The notes under the pieces: generated by a model | What the model was told of the DNA's origin: nothing | The model's database searches: none | Seen by the model: the letters and a program-made list of their open reading frames with translations, nothing else | Origin: an uncultured Verrucomicrobiota bacterium | Lineage (GTDB): Bacteria; Verrucomicrobiota; Kiritimatiellia; SS1-B-03-39; UBA6053 | Length of the DNA: 64,000 nt | Direction: 5' to 3' | Assembly: GCA_937127435.1 (NCBI GenBank) | Contig: CAKZLZ010000186.1 | Span: 1 to 64,000 of the forward strand | Shown here: positions 1 to 9,644 of the stretch, piece after piece | Layout of the letters: each line of letters opens with the position of its first letter | Position numbering within the stretch: the first letter of the stretch is position 1 | Made by a program: the position numbers and the translations under genes

Positions 1-1020
1 AAAAGCAAAAATGCTGAGGTGGACAATAAGATTAAAAACCTGAACAATCGTCAGGCCAGCCTCATGGCGAAAAAGCCTTATCCTTCCGAACAGAACTTTG
101 AAATTCTGAAAACCGAACAGGAAAAAGTCATTGAGCAACGGGATGTCCTCAAAGACTTGATTCGAAAAGGTCAGTTGGAGACCATTACGGTGAGTCGTCG
201 TCGGTTTGGTGATTTTGTAAAATCCGAATATGTGCCGGGACTCCGGAAGGCCGCAAAAGCCTCCACCAAAGGCGGAGAGCAGGGGGTGATTTTACAGGAT
301 CCTGACTTTGGCTTAACGGAATATCTGGGAGGCGCCCTGCCGGAAAATTCAGCAATCCCTGCATTGCTGTTGGACTTACAGAACATGGAGCATTTGAGCT
401 TGTTGCTGTTTGATGGCGGTATCAGCGAATTGGTTGTGATCAAAAAAGCTGTAGATGAAAAACCCACCTCGCGGCGGGGAAACCAGCCTGCGATGAATGA
501 TTTTTCAGGGTTTCATAATGATCCGACCATGCCCCCCGGTAATGCCGTGGTTGAAGAGGATACCCGCAGCAAACTTTTACAGGAAAAAGACCGTTTGTTT
601 GACTGGTATGACTACCGGTTGGAATTCAGGGTCTACGAAGATTATTTTTGGAATGTGCTTAATTTGATCATGGGGGATTCAAATCAGTATGTGATTACGG
701 ACTTGTCTGTGACCAATTCAAATGAAGATTTGTGGCCCAAATATCTTGAATCAAGCTTGGGAAATTCGAGAATGGAAAGAGCTCCCAGAGCGAACCGACG
801 TCCTCCCAGAGAGATGAATGAACTGGAGCGTCTCTTACAGGGAGGCGCGGATCCGGTGGGCCCGGAACTGGAAGAAAATTCGGTGGTGGAAATTGCCGGA
901 TTGAAAGAGCGTCGTCAAAACAAAGTGGGTAGCGACTTACTCAACGTGGTGATGGTGGTGCGGGTATACCGTCTCACCGAAGAAATACAAGAAACGCAAG
1001 ACAACGGGGAGGGGCTCTAA
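1..1020 (+). CDS. Amuc_1100-like pilus/secretin-locus protein (5' partial)
   Basis: The frame is open back to base 1, and the first in-frame start codon (GTG at 19) lies inside a coiled coil, so the true start and probably an N-terminal membrane anchor lie outside the window. Visible are a Lys/Glu-rich coiled coil (about residues 1-60), an alpha/beta middle part, and an Arg/Pro-rich linker near residues 260-275 before a final beta-rich part. Gene order with the next two genes matches Akkermansia Amuc_1100-1099-1098, where these proteins accompany a type IV pilus/type II secretion-like secretin. Stop is 2 bp before the next start, so co-transcription is likely. The assignment rests on architecture and gene order; sequence identity could not be measured. 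Confidence 0.72.
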   Translation, partial: KSKNAEVDNKIKNLNNRQASLMAKKPYPSEQNFEILKTEQEKVIEQRDVLKDLIRKGQLETITVSRRRFGDFVKSEYVPGLRKAAKASTKGGEQGVILQDPDFGLTEYLGGALPENSAIPALLLDLQNMEHLSLLLFDGGISELVVIKKAVDEKPTSRRGNQPAMNDFSGFHNDPTMPPGNAVVEEDTRSKLLQEKDRLFDWYDYRLEFRVYEDYFWNVLNLIMGDSNQYVITDLSVTNSNEDLWPKYLESSLGNSRMERAPRANRRPPREMNELERLLQGGADPVGPELEENSVVEIAGLKERRQNKVGSDLLNVVMVVRVYRLTEEIQETQDNGEGL

Positions 1021-1022
1021 TC

Positions 1023-2126
1023 ATGGATTTTCTAAAGAAACATGGCGAAAAAATTCTGTTTGTACTGCTGGTAACCGGATTGGTGGTATCGGTGCTGCTG
1101 GCGATAAACGCAAAAAGTAATCTGCAGCGGAGCGTAAACAGCTCTCCGAAAGCAGGTGAAATCGAAATGACAATGGATGTGGAAACCCTCCAGGGGTATA
1201 TTGCCCATCTTTCGGGTGAGGCCACCCGGATGGATATTATCACCAATGCTTTTACCCCGTCCGTGCGGGTCATTTGTATGAACCCCGATGACGATACACT
1301 GATTTCCCCGGATGCAATCATTTGCCCTTATTGTGGCTTTAAGCAGGAAGACCGTACCGATGAACTTGATACCGATGAAGATGGAATACCGGATTACAAG
1401 GAACTCGAATGGGGAATGAATCCCAATGATCCCAATGATGTATTGTTGGATCAGGACAGCGATGGCATCCCCACGATTGTGGAATTTAAAGCCGGATTCA
1501 GTCCGGTGGACGCATCCAGTCATCCTCCGCTGATCGATTATCTGCGTCTCGGCGAAGTGGTGGAATCCAGCATTGAGTTTGAACTTCGTGGTATTGCCAA
1601 ACTCGGTGAAAAACACACCATGCAGCTTCACTGGAAATATCCGGATGAACAACGCGGTCATACCGAGTATATTAAAGAAGGGGCGAGCTTCGGACGGAAC
1701 AAAGAATTCACCTTTGAATCTTATACCCCGAAACGTACACTCAAAGATGGTAAATATGTGGATGAATCCAAAGGGGTCATCCGGGTAGGAAGCCGTAAAC
1801 TTGAGATCTACCGGGAAGGCCCGGGCAACAAAGGGAAAATCACCGAAAGTACAGCCACTCTCTTTTTGGTTCAAGGACCGGAATGGGAAGAAGAAGTCCG
1901 GGTGAATGAAACCTTAGAATTGGATAAGAAATCGTATATCATCGTTGACATCAACCGCCAGACTGTCGTATTAAAGTCAGATGTTGCCGACTCGAATTCC
2001 CCTGAAAGTATTAAAATTCAGAAGCCCACTCCCGAGGAGTTGGATGCACTGAAACCTGCGGAACCCGAAATGAATCCCAATTTCATTGAAGAAGGCATGC
2101 CTTTGGATATGCAAGGAATGTTCTAA
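1023..2126 (+). CDS. Amuc_1099-like membrane-anchored protein with Cys motif and Ca-binding-like repeats
   Basis: A 367-residue protein with one N-terminal membrane segment (about residues 11-30) and a large part presumably in the periplasm. Residues C85, C101 and C104 (the last two in CPYCG) resemble a partial zinc ribbon. They are followed at about 114-160 by two thrombospondin-type-3-like acidic repeats (DTDEDGIPDYKE and DQDSDGIPTIVE), which suggest calcium binding. The rest is beta-rich without a recognised domain. It starts 2 bp after the previous stop and sits just before the secretin, so it is probably an inner-membrane partner of that machine. The function is inferred from position only. 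Confidence 0.7.
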   Translation: MDFLKKHGEKILFVLLVTGLVVSVLLAINAKSNLQRSVNSSPKAGEIEMTMDVETLQGYIAHLSGEATRMDIITNAFTPSVRVICMNPDDDTLISPDAIICPYCGFKQEDRTDELDTDEDGIPDYKELEWGMNPNDPNDVLLDQDSDGIPTIVEFKAGFSPVDASSHPPLIDYLRLGEVVESSIEFELRGIAKLGEKHTMQLHWKYPDEQRGHTEYIKEGASFGRNKEFTFESYTPKRTLKDGKYVDESKGVIRVGSRKLEIYREGPGNKGKITESTATLFLVQGPEWEEEVRVNETLELDKKSYIIVDINRQTVVLKSDVADSNSPESIKIQKPTPEELDALKPAEPEMNPNFIEEGMPLDMQGMF

Positions 2127-2224
2127 ATAGGTCACGAATTGTCTTTATTATTTAACCTTTGATCCTAACTATTTTAATGCAACAAACCCACACTCACTTG
2201 AATTGTTTGAAGGAGACCGTCCAT

Positions 2225-4852
2225 ATGAATCGTATGTCTAAGATTTTAGCTATCGGCTGCAGCCTCTGGAGCTTAATGTACCTGTCTGCAGTGGCACAGG
2301 ATAATATGGACTTGGAAGCGGCCCCTGCCACTGTTGAAGACCTCGACATTGCGGTGGATGCGGAAGTGTCCACGGTTGAACTTATTGACTCAGATGTCAG
2401 CAATGACCAACGTGTTGCGGACGCGGCGGATCTTGCCGAACAAGAGCGTGTTCGTTTGCAGTCCGAAGCCCGCGAAGGTCGTTTGGCCCTCTCCGAAGCT
2501 TTAAATGCCATGCAAAATGGTCAGTGGACCCGCGCAGTGGACCTCTTTGGTCAAGCCCAGTCCAAAATGAAAGACGTGGACATGTTCAAAGACGAATTGG
2601 CCATGGCCCGCGATCAGAAATCTGAAGCCTATTTTCAAATGGCCCGCGGTCTGTACGACCGTCGTCGCCAAGGTGGCGATCTTAAGCAGGCTGAGAAGTA
2701 TTTGAAGCTGGCCGCCGAAACCAATCCCGGTAACGGCAAAGTTGAGATGTTGGAAGAAGACATCAAAGATTACTACCTTCGCCAGGAAACGGGACGCGAA
2801 GAAATTCCCATTGCCAAAGAAGAAAAGTACAAGCAGGCCAAAAAAGAAATCGACCGTTTGTTGCTGCGGGGACGCAAAGAGCTTGAAATCGGTGATTACG
2901 ATGAAGCGGAAGAAACTTTCGAAAAAGTGTTGGCCATCGACCGTTACAACCGTTCCGCTTTGCGTTTTATTGAAAAACTGACCGAAGAACGCTGGGAAGT
3001 GTATCGGGAAGAGCGCAATTCTTCTGCGAAGAAGATGATGAGCATGGTTGAGAAAAGCTGGTTGGTACCTTTGAAAGTGGATCAGCGCGGACCCAAAGAA
3101 CCTTTTGAAGCCACCACCGGTGGTTTGGAAATCATTGAATCCGATCTCGAAAACAAACTGAATAACATTGTGATCGATGAGATTGATTACCGCCAAGCGC
3201 AAATTGGCGAAGTGATTGCGAGTTTGGTAGACTTCTCCCAACAGTTGGATCCCGATGGAATTGGGGTCAATATTATTTTCTTAGACCCGTCTTTGAGTGG
3301 AGCAGGAGGAGGCGCAGCCCCGGCCGCCGCTCCGGTTGCGGATCCCTTTGGTTTCGGTGGCCCAGCAGGTGGCGCCGCTCCGGCGGCCGCAACCAGCAGC
3401 ATTCAACCCATTACATTGCGGTTGCGCAATGTCACCTTGTTGGACGCTTTGAGAACTGTAACTGAAATCTCCGGTCTTTATTACCGGGTTGACCGGAACA
3501 TGGTGATCATTGAACGTGAAGGACGCGGTCGTCTGATCACCCGTTTTTATCCCGTGGATCCCACCCGTTGGATTCAGGTGCAAAACTTGGCCAACACCGG
3601 TCTCGGTGGCGGTGGAGGCGGAGGCGGCGGTGACCCCTTCGGCGGTGACCCCTTTGGTGGTAACGGCGGTGGCGGTGGTGCTGCAGCCGGTTCTCCTGAC
3701 CTCACCGGATTGTTCACCCGTTACGGTGTGGTGATTCCTGAAGGCGGAGACATTGCCTACGAAAACCTGATTTCACAATTGGTGGTTACGTTGACTCCGG
3801 ACCAATTCCCTCAGTTTGAGGAAGTTCTCCGTAAGATTAACGTTGCGCCCCGTCAGGTTGAAATTGAAGCACGTTTTGTTGAAGTTCTGCAAAGCGATTT
3901 GGAAGAACTCGGATTCGAGTGGATCCTGACGGATGATGCCGAAATTCTGGTACAGGATGGACCCGGTGCGATTTCAACCCGCCCCCGGATTCAAGCTGAC
4001 CAAAATCTGAACGGTTTGACCGGTGGATTACGTTTCTTCGACTTCAACTCCACCTCGAACTCAACCACTCCGACGACTCGAAGCGGAACCGACAATAGCT
4101 TTATCGGTGACATTCTTTCTTTCTCCGGCATTTTGACCAACCCTGAATTACAGATGGTCATTCAGGCCGTGGACCAAAACGGGAACACCGATTTGCTTTC
4201 CGCTCCCCGCGTAACCACCGTTCACGGTGTGAATGCGATTATCGAAGTGGTTGAAGAAATCATCTATCCTACCGAATTCGATATCACTGAAAATGATGTG
4301 GATATTGACGGCGGTGGTGATGGCGACAACTTCGTCTTCATTCCTCCCACAGTTGAGCCTGGTGGATTTGAAACCCGGAACATTGGTGTGATCTTAAATG
4401 TAACCCCGACTGTAAATGCCGATAACTACACCATTAACTTGGTAATGCTGCCGGAAATTGCGGAATTGGTTGACTGGTTGCAGTACGGATCCAGCATCCC
4501 CCTGGGTGACGGAACGGAATATATTGTAAACATTCCCCAACCGGTGTTCGCCTCACGTAACCTGACCACTTCCATGATTGTATGGGATGGACACACGGTG
4601 GTGATGGGTGGTTTGATTCGTGAAGAACTCACAACTTTCGAAGACAAAGTTCCCCTTCTGGGCGACATTCCAATTCTCGGACGTCTCTTCCGCAGTGAAG
4701 GCCGCCGTTCCGAAAAACGGAACCTGTTGATCTTCGTAACTGCCCGCTTGGTGGACCCTGCCGGTAACTCTGTGAATGCTCAAGACCGTCAGGACTTGGT
4801 CACAGGTGCAAGCAGCATGAGCTCACGTGGCGCAGCAACCCCGATGAACTAA
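2225..4852 (+). CDS. Type II secretion / type IV pilus family secretin (GspD/PilQ-like)
   Basis: Forms the outer-membrane ring channel of a secretion or pilus machine. The ATG at 2225 is chosen because AAGGAG lies 9-14 bp upstream and it opens a signal peptide (about residues 1-25, ending SAVAQ). After the signal come a Glu/Lys-rich TPR-like helical region (about 75-270), N-domain modules, two Gly/Ala-rich linkers (about 360-395 and 460-490), and the C-terminal secretin domain from about 560. The domain carries VPLLGDIPILGRLFR near residue 808 and ends in a beta strand with LLIFVTARLV. At 875 residues with an N-terminal TPR part, it resembles Akkermansia Amuc_1098. A strong hairpin terminator follows. 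Confidence 0.9.
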   Translation: MNRMSKILAIGCSLWSLMYLSAVAQDNMDLEAAPATVEDLDIAVDAEVSTVELIDSDVSNDQRVADAADLAEQERVRLQSEAREGRLALSEALNAMQNGQWTRAVDLFGQAQSKMKDVDMFKDELAMARDQKSEAYFQMARGLYDRRRQGGDLKQAEKYLKLAAETNPGNGKVEMLEEDIKDYYLRQETGREEIPIAKEEKYKQAKKEIDRLLLRGRKELEIGDYDEAEETFEKVLAIDRYNRSALRFIEKLTEERWEVYREERNSSAKKMMSMVEKSWLVPLKVDQRGPKEPFEATTGGLEIIESDLENKLNNIVIDEIDYRQAQIGEVIASLVDFSQQLDPDGIGVNIIFLDPSLSGAGGGAAPAAAPVADPFGFGGPAGGAAPAAATSSIQPITLRLRNVTLLDALRTVTEISGLYYRVDRNMVIIEREGRGRLITRFYPVDPTRWIQVQNLANTGLGGGGGGGGGDPFGGDPFGGNGGGGGAAAGSPDLTGLFTRYGVVIPEGGDIAYENLISQLVVTLTPDQFPQFEEVLRKINVAPRQVEIEARFVEVLQSDLEELGFEWILTDDAEILVQDGPGAISTRPRIQADQNLNGLTGGLRFFDFNSTSNSTTPTTRSGTDNSFIGDILSFSGILTNPELQMVIQAVDQNGNTDLLSAPRVTTVHGVNAIIEVVEEIIYPTEFDITENDVDIDGGGDGDNFVFIPPTVEPGGFETRNIGVILNVTPTVNADNYTINLVMLPEIAELVDWLQYGSSIPLGDGTEYIVNIPQPVFASRNLTTSMIVWDGHTVVMGGLIREELTTFEDKVPLLGDIPILGRLFRSEGRRSEKRNLLIFVTARLVDPAGNSVNAQDRQDLVTGASSMSSRGAATPMN

Positions 4853-4868
4853 AAATCGGTTCTATCCG

Positions 4869-4915
4869 AATAAAGCAGCTCAGCGAGAAATTGCTGCAGC
4901 TGCTTTATTTTATTC
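4869..4915 (+). terminator. Rho-independent terminator after the secretin gene
   Basis: A perfect 12-bp stem (AATAAAGCAGCT at 4869-4880 pairing with AGCTGCTTTATT at 4898-4909) is followed by a T-rich stretch. It ends the secretin transcript just before the ATG of the next gene at 4922. Confidence 0.85.
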
Positions 4916-4921
4916 TATCCC

Positions 4922-7000
4922 ATGAAATCAATTAATTACCGGTGTTTGGTATGGTTCGTTCTTCTGTGCTCTTTATGGGCAGGGGGCATGGCGATACGCC
5001 AGGCTGTTTTTAAGCAGCAAACCCGCAGCTTGAAAGGGGAAGAAGCGCCTTTCCTGATGGAATCCGCGCTGCAGTTTCGCATGACCCGTATGGTGGCTGA
5101 GACCGGAACCCTGCCGGAAATCGACGAGAAGGTGCAGGTGCCGGACGGGGTGAACATGCGGAAGACCTACAGTGTAGGCGCGGAATGGGTTTATACGGGT
5201 CTGGCAAAACTGTTGCCGGAGGAATGGACGTTCACCCATCGGATCCGTTGGGCTTCTACCGCGCTGTTTTGCCTTTCGATTCCTTTGGCCGCACTGTGGG
5301 TGGGCTGCAAATATCATTCGTTTCTGGGCGCACTGGCCACCGGCGGCATTCTGGCGATCAGCCCCGCCTTTGCGGTTCGTTCAAGCGGGTTGGAGCTTTC
5401 CCGGGAAAATCTGGCCATTCCCTTGTTTGTTCTCTTTTTGCTCGCAGAATCCTTGTATGGCACTGCGAAGGGGAAGTGGACGAGAGGTTTATGGGCCCTC
5501 ACCGCTGCGGTCTCCATTGCGGCCGCCCAATGTGTTTGGGATCTTAGCCAATATGTGATCGGACTATGGGTGGTCTGGAGCTTGTTCCAACGCATCAAAG
5601 ATCAAAAAGAACCTCCGCACAGTCAGGGATTGATGACTGCCGTGACCGTCAGTGTGGTTTTGGCGGCTTGTATAAATCCTTATTTACGGGCCCACGCATT
5701 CTTTTTCTCTCCGATTGTGGCCCTGTTGGTGGCCCGCTGTCTCATGACCTGGATGCCTTCCCGGATGCAGGGGCGTAAATGGTTGTTGGGGATTCCGGTG
5801 GTGACGTGGTTGCTTTGGACCTTGCTCGGGCAATTTTTTGTTGAGAACTATTCCCATTTCGGGGATTTGCTGTTTGCCAAAATCCGCTATCTCAATCACA
5901 AGCCTGAAGACCCCGGGCTCCTGAATTATGCACAGCGGATCATGTGGACGCCGGCTCTGAATTCTTCTACATGGCTGTTGACAAAATTGTATTTCCCCTT
6001 AGTACTGTGGATATTCGGCATAGCAATGCTCATGTTGATTTGGGGAGTGAAACAAGGGAGGCAGCGGTTCCAAGCAGAGTTTTTCTACGCAGGATTTACC
6101 TTAGCCGTCTACGTTTTTTTCTTTCGCTTCCATGTTTTTCTCATCCTGTTTGTCGCAGTTTGCATCGGGGCAATGTTTGCTTCTTTTCAATTTCGCAAAG
6201 GGTGTTGGGGGAAATGGATTTTTCCCGGCTTGGGACTCCTACTTTTATTGAGGACGGAATATTTCTTCCTCTTGTTCTTTGAACCTAAACCGGCCAACGC
6301 ACAGTTGACGGAACAACAGCAAGCTCTTCAAATCATCCGTGCCATGGGTGGAAACGAAGACCTGATGCCCAAAGGTAACCGTTGGGGGCGCCCCGGCGCC
6401 GTTTACGGTTATGTGGATGAATTGGTTGAGCAACTGTCCCGAATTTCCGAAATGGAAAGGGGGCCCGTGCTGGCTAACTTTGGTATCAGTGCCACCATAT
6501 TGGCTGAAACCGAATTCCCGATTGTGTTGCATCCAAAATTCGAAACCCCCGGCATCCGGGAGCGTGTCCGCGAGTTTTACGAATATTTATTTTTAAACTC
6601 GGAGAAAGAGCTCAGGGATTGGGCCGTTGGATTTGGTGCAACCTACTATGTGCATAGCATGGGGAACTTTTCAGATAAAGATCCGCGGAGTTCCCCCCGT
6701 TATATGGTAGATGCTTTGGAACCTCCCGCCGGAAGTGCCATTTATAACCTGGAGAATGAACCGCAGAATGCGGTGTGGTTTCGACCGATTTACAGCAATG
6801 CCCGTTTCAGAATCTATCGTATCGTGACTCCCGAAGATGAAGAAATGGCCTTGGATTATACCCGGCTGGCGGCCATTGCATATGAAAGTGGGGACTATGA
6901 GAAGGCGAAGAAATGGGCCATGAGAGCCCTTTCTTTCCACTGGAAGTTTCCGCAGGCACAAAATGTATTACAAGCGGCACTGAGCCAACCCCGTCCTTAA
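4922..7000 (+). CDS. Polytopic GT-C / STT3-like membrane glycosyltransferase candidate
   Basis: A 692-residue protein with about ten hydrophobic segments in the first 440 residues and a soluble C-terminal part ending in TPR-like helices (about 645-692). The layout resembles STT3/PglB-type GT-C enzymes: an acidic/Arg first loop (about 40-85), then ISPAFAVRSSGLELSREN followed by a hydrophobic helix, which mimics the second conserved STT3 loop. A late soluble motif (GPVLANFGISATI) sits where STT3 proteins usually have WWDYG, but no WWDYG is present. It could therefore be a divergent sugar transferase or a GT-C protein with a changed acceptor site. It follows a terminator and precedes coaE by 77 bp. 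Confidence 0.55.
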   Translation: MKSINYRCLVWFVLLCSLWAGGMAIRQAVFKQQTRSLKGEEAPFLMESALQFRMTRMVAETGTLPEIDEKVQVPDGVNMRKTYSVGAEWVYTGLAKLLPEEWTFTHRIRWASTALFCLSIPLAALWVGCKYHSFLGALATGGILAISPAFAVRSSGLELSRENLAIPLFVLFLLAESLYGTAKGKWTRGLWALTAAVSIAAAQCVWDLSQYVIGLWVVWSLFQRIKDQKEPPHSQGLMTAVTVSVVLAACINPYLRAHAFFFSPIVALLVARCLMTWMPSRMQGRKWLLGIPVVTWLLWTLLGQFFVENYSHFGDLLFAKIRYLNHKPEDPGLLNYAQRIMWTPALNSSTWLLTKLYFPLVLWIFGIAMLMLIWGVKQGRQRFQAEFFYAGFTLAVYVFFFRFHVFLILFVAVCIGAMFASFQFRKGCWGKWIFPGLGLLLLLRTEYFFLLFFEPKPANAQLTEQQQALQIIRAMGGNEDLMPKGNRWGRPGAVYGYVDELVEQLSRISEMERGPVLANFGISATILAETEFPIVLHPKFETPGIRERVREFYEYLFLNSEKELRDWAVGFGATYYVHSMGNFSDKDPRSSPRYMVDALEPPAGSAIYNLENEPQNAVWFRPIYSNARFRIYRIVTPEDEEMALDYTRLAAIAYESGDYEKAKKWAMRALSFHWKFPQAQNVLQAALSQPRP

Positions 7001-7077
7001 GGGAAGACTTTCGGGGTTTGCAGTGAAAACGGGGACGCGCTTCCTTGAGGTGCTGTGGCTGCACTCTTGACCAATTT

Positions 7078-7674
7078 ATGACGAAAAGAATAGGACTTAC
7101 CGGAGGCATCGCCTGCGGAAAAAGTGTAGTAACAGACCGGTTGAAAACACATGGCATCCCCGTGTTGGATACCGATCAGGTTGCACACGAACTTTTGAAG
7201 CCGGATAATCCGGTGTTTGATTCGATTGTGAAACGGTTTGGTGCTGAAATGGTGGATGCCCAAACCGGTGAAATCAATCGGAGCTTGTTAGGTCACAAAG
7301 TCTTTGAAGATGTTTCGGAACGCAGAGCATTAAATGCGCTGATGCATCCGGAAATCGGAAAACGGTGGCGGAACTGGTTACGAGCGCAAACATCCGGGCT
7401 GGCCGTGGTGGCGATCCCTTTGTTGTTTGAAGTGGGCGTGGAAAAGGATTTTGACGGCATCCTTTGTGTGTGGTCACCGGAACCGGTCATGATTGAACGA
7501 TTGAAAAAACGAAATTTAACTCAAAATGAAGCTGCTTTAAGAATACAGGCCCAAATGCCGGTTGCTCTGAAAGTGGAAAAATCAACTTGGACTTTAAAAA
7601 ATAATTCGACCCTCGAAAACCTGTATACCCAGGTGGACGAATGGGTCAAAAAATGTACCCCTCAGGAGAACTGA
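7078..7674 (+). CDS. coaE: Dephospho-CoA kinase
   Basis: Catalyses the last step of coenzyme A synthesis, phosphorylating the ribose 3'-hydroxyl of dephospho-CoA with ATP. The 198-residue length is normal for the family. The P-loop is GGIACGKS (residues 9-16), followed by D31-T-D33 in the acidic position typical of CoaE, and the lid/core motif [12 protein letters not shown] appears later. The ATG at 7078 is chosen because it places the P-loop at the usual distance from the N-terminus. The stop lies 2 bp before the rho ATG, so the two genes are probably co-transcribed. Confidence 0.95.
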   Translation: MTKRIGLTGGIACGKSVVTDRLKTHGIPVLDTDQVAHELLKPDNPVFDSIVKRFGAEMVDAQTGEINRSLLGHKVFEDVSERRALNALMHPEIGKRWRNWLRAQTSGLAVVAIPLLFEVGVEKDFDGILCVWSPEPVMIERLKKRNLTQNEAALRIQAQMPVALKVEKSTWTLKNNSTLENLYTQVDEWVKKCTPQEN

Positions 7675-7676
7675 AT

Positions 7677-9509
7677 ATGTCAGACGAAACCACAACTTCC
7701 AAAAAGGACGCTGAAGAAAAAGCGCCCCCCAAACGCCGCACCCGTAAAGCTGCTCCCAAAGCGGAAAGCTCCGGGGAACCGGCACCGGCTCCTATTCCTG
7801 AAGCTGCGACCAAACCGGCCCGCCGTAAAGCCCCGGCTGCGGATGGTGATGCAGGCGAAAAGAATGCCGGTGACAACGAAAAGAGTGGCCGTACCCGTCA
7901 GCCCCGGGCGGCAAAAGACGATGACGGCGGGAACGCCAATGACAATGACGGTGGGAACAACCGTCAACGCCGTTCACGTGGTGGAAATGACGATGAGGGT
8001 GGAAACGGCAATGACAATGACGGCGGAAACCGTCAGCGCCGTTCCCGTGGCGGAAATAATGATGATGACGGGGGAGGACATTCCAACCAGGGAAACCGTC
8101 ATTCCAACCAAAACAACAATCGCCGTCGCCGCCGCCGTGGAAATTCGAACGCGCCGAACAATCAGCAACAGCGCCCTCAAAAGAATAACCGCAGGAACCG
8201 CCATGGCATGGATGACTCCCTTCCCGAACCGGAAGAGAAAAACGGTCCGCCTTTGAACCTGTTTGATTTGCAGAAACTGACTGTTCCGGTGCTGGTTGGC
8301 AAAGCAGAGGAAATGGAGGTGGAAGATCCCGCCGGTTTGCGCAAAAGTGATTTGATCACAGAAATCGTGCTGGCGAATATGCAGCAGGATGGCCCGGTAT
8401 TTGTGCAGGGGATTTTGGAAATCATGCAGGATGGATTCGGTTTTCTCCGTTCACCTTTGTATAATTATCTGTCGACCACCGAAGATATTTTCGTTTCGCC
8501 TGCCCAAATCCGCAAATACGGCATGCGCTTCGGCGACTTTGTGGAAGGTGACTTGCGCACCGCCAAACCCAAAGACCGCTTTTTCGGATTGGGGGTTCCC
8601 ACCAAAATTAATGGTGAAGTTCCCCAAAAAGGAAAGAAAGGGGTAATCCCTTTCGAGCATTTAACCCCGCTTTTCCCTGATGAGCGTTTGATGATGGAGC
8701 GGAGCGAAAATCCTTCCTTGTCGATGCGGGTGATTGATTTGGTTGCGCCGATCGGGAAAGGACAGCGCGGACTGATCGTGGCGCCGCCCCGTACCGGTAA
8801 AACGGTTTTGCTCCAGGATATTGCCAACTCGGTCAGTGCCAATCATCCGGAAGTGGATTTGTATATTCTGTTGATTGATGAACGTCCTGAGGAAGTGACG
8901 GACATGCAACGGAACACCAAAGCACAGGTCATCAGCTCAACTTTTGATGAGCCCCCGGACCGGCATGTGCAGGTTGCGGAAATCGTCATTGAAATGGCGC
9001 GCCGCAAAGTGGAGCATGGCAAAGACGTGGTCATCCTGCTGGATAGTATCACCCGTTTGGCCCGTGCCTACAATACCGTGCAACCTCACAGTGGAAAGAT
9101 CCTTTCCGGGGGTGTGGATGCCAATGCCTTACAGAAACCCAAACGTTTCTTCGGAGCCGCCCGGAATATTGAAGGAGGCGGAAGCCTGACCATTATTTCC
9201 ACGGCCTTGGTGGATACCGGTTCCAAGATGGACGAAGTCATCTTCGAAGAATTCAAAGGGACTGGTAATATGGAACTGGCTCTCGACCGTTCTTTGGTGG
9301 AAAAACGGGTGTATCCCGCCATCAACGTGGCAAAATCCGGTACCCGTAAAGAAGATCTGCTGATGCATCCGGATGAGTTACAACGGGTATGGGTGTTGCG
9401 TAAAGCCCTCAATGGTGTTCCGGCAGTGGAAGCCATGGAAGTTCTGTTGAGCCGACTCAAGAAAACCAAAACCAATCCTGAGTTTTTATTGGCTCTTCAA
9501 AACGCCTAG
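7677..9509 (+). CDS. rho: Transcription termination factor Rho with long disordered N-terminal region
   Basis: A hexameric RNA helicase that ends transcription. The ATG at 7677 follows AGGAG at a good distance and gives 610 residues, well above the roughly 420 of E. coli Rho. Residues 10-185 are a low-complexity Lys/Arg/Asn/Asp/Gly stretch containing near-repeats of [17 protein letters not shown] and RQRRSRGG. A Rho N-terminal helix domain, a cold-shock RNA-binding domain (about 240-330, DGFGFLRSP) and a RecA-type ATPase with P-loop APPRTGKT (369-376) follow. Disordered insertions in Rho are known in Bacteroidota, Actinobacteria and others. The stop codon lies inside one arm of an 18-bp inverted repeat. 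Confidence 0.97.
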   Translation: MSDETTTSKKDAEEKAPPKRRTRKAAPKAESSGEPAPAPIPEAATKPARRKAPAADGDAGEKNAGDNEKSGRTRQPRAAKDDDGGNANDNDGGNNRQRRSRGGNDDEGGNGNDNDGGNRQRRSRGGNNDDDGGGHSNQGNRHSNQNNNRRRRRRGNSNAPNNQQQRPQKNNRRNRHGMDDSLPEPEEKNGPPLNLFDLQKLTVPVLVGKAEEMEVEDPAGLRKSDLITEIVLANMQQDGPVFVQGILEIMQDGFGFLRSPLYNYLSTTEDIFVSPAQIRKYGMRFGDFVEGDLRTAKPKDRFFGLGVPTKINGEVPQKGKKGVIPFEHLTPLFPDERLMMERSENPSLSMRVIDLVAPIGKGQRGLIVAPPRTGKTVLLQDIANSVSANHPEVDLYILLIDERPEEVTDMQRNTKAQVISSTFDEPPDRHVQVAEIVIEMARRKVEHGKDVVILLDSITRLARAYNTVQPHSGKILSGGVDANALQKPKRFFGAARNIEGGGSLTIISTALVDTGSKMDEVIFEEFKGTGNMELALDRSLVEKRVYPAINVAKSGTRKEDLLMHPDELQRVWVLRKALNGVPAVEAMEVLLSRLKKTKTNPEFLLALQNA

Positions 9510-9609
9510 TACCCTGTAAACCTTAAATCTTCGCATAGGACCGTGAGATTCCGAGTGGATTTGTGCTCCAATAAGGATAAAACGATGCATCGTTTACAGG
9601 GTACTAGGC
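9504..9609. repeat. 18-bp perfect inverted repeat spanning the rho stop codon, with internal palindrome
   Basis: GCCTAGTACCCTGTAAAC at 9504-9521 contains the rho TAG stop and recurs exactly inverted at 9592-9609, enclosing 70 bp. A 16-bp perfect palindrome AAACGATGCATCGTTT (9580-9595) overlaps the first four bases of the right arm, so the palindrome and the long stem cannot form together. This could be a small inserted foldback element, or a termination or attenuation structure between rho and the next gene. No T-run follows. Confidence 0.85.
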
Positions 9610-9644
9610 TTGCCAAACGTCACTGAATTCGGTTGAATGTACCT

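Noticed and set aside
7921-8100. Direct DNA repeats within the 5' part of rho as a separate mobile element
   Set aside because: They stay in frame and encode the low-complexity Rho segment, so they are part of the gene.
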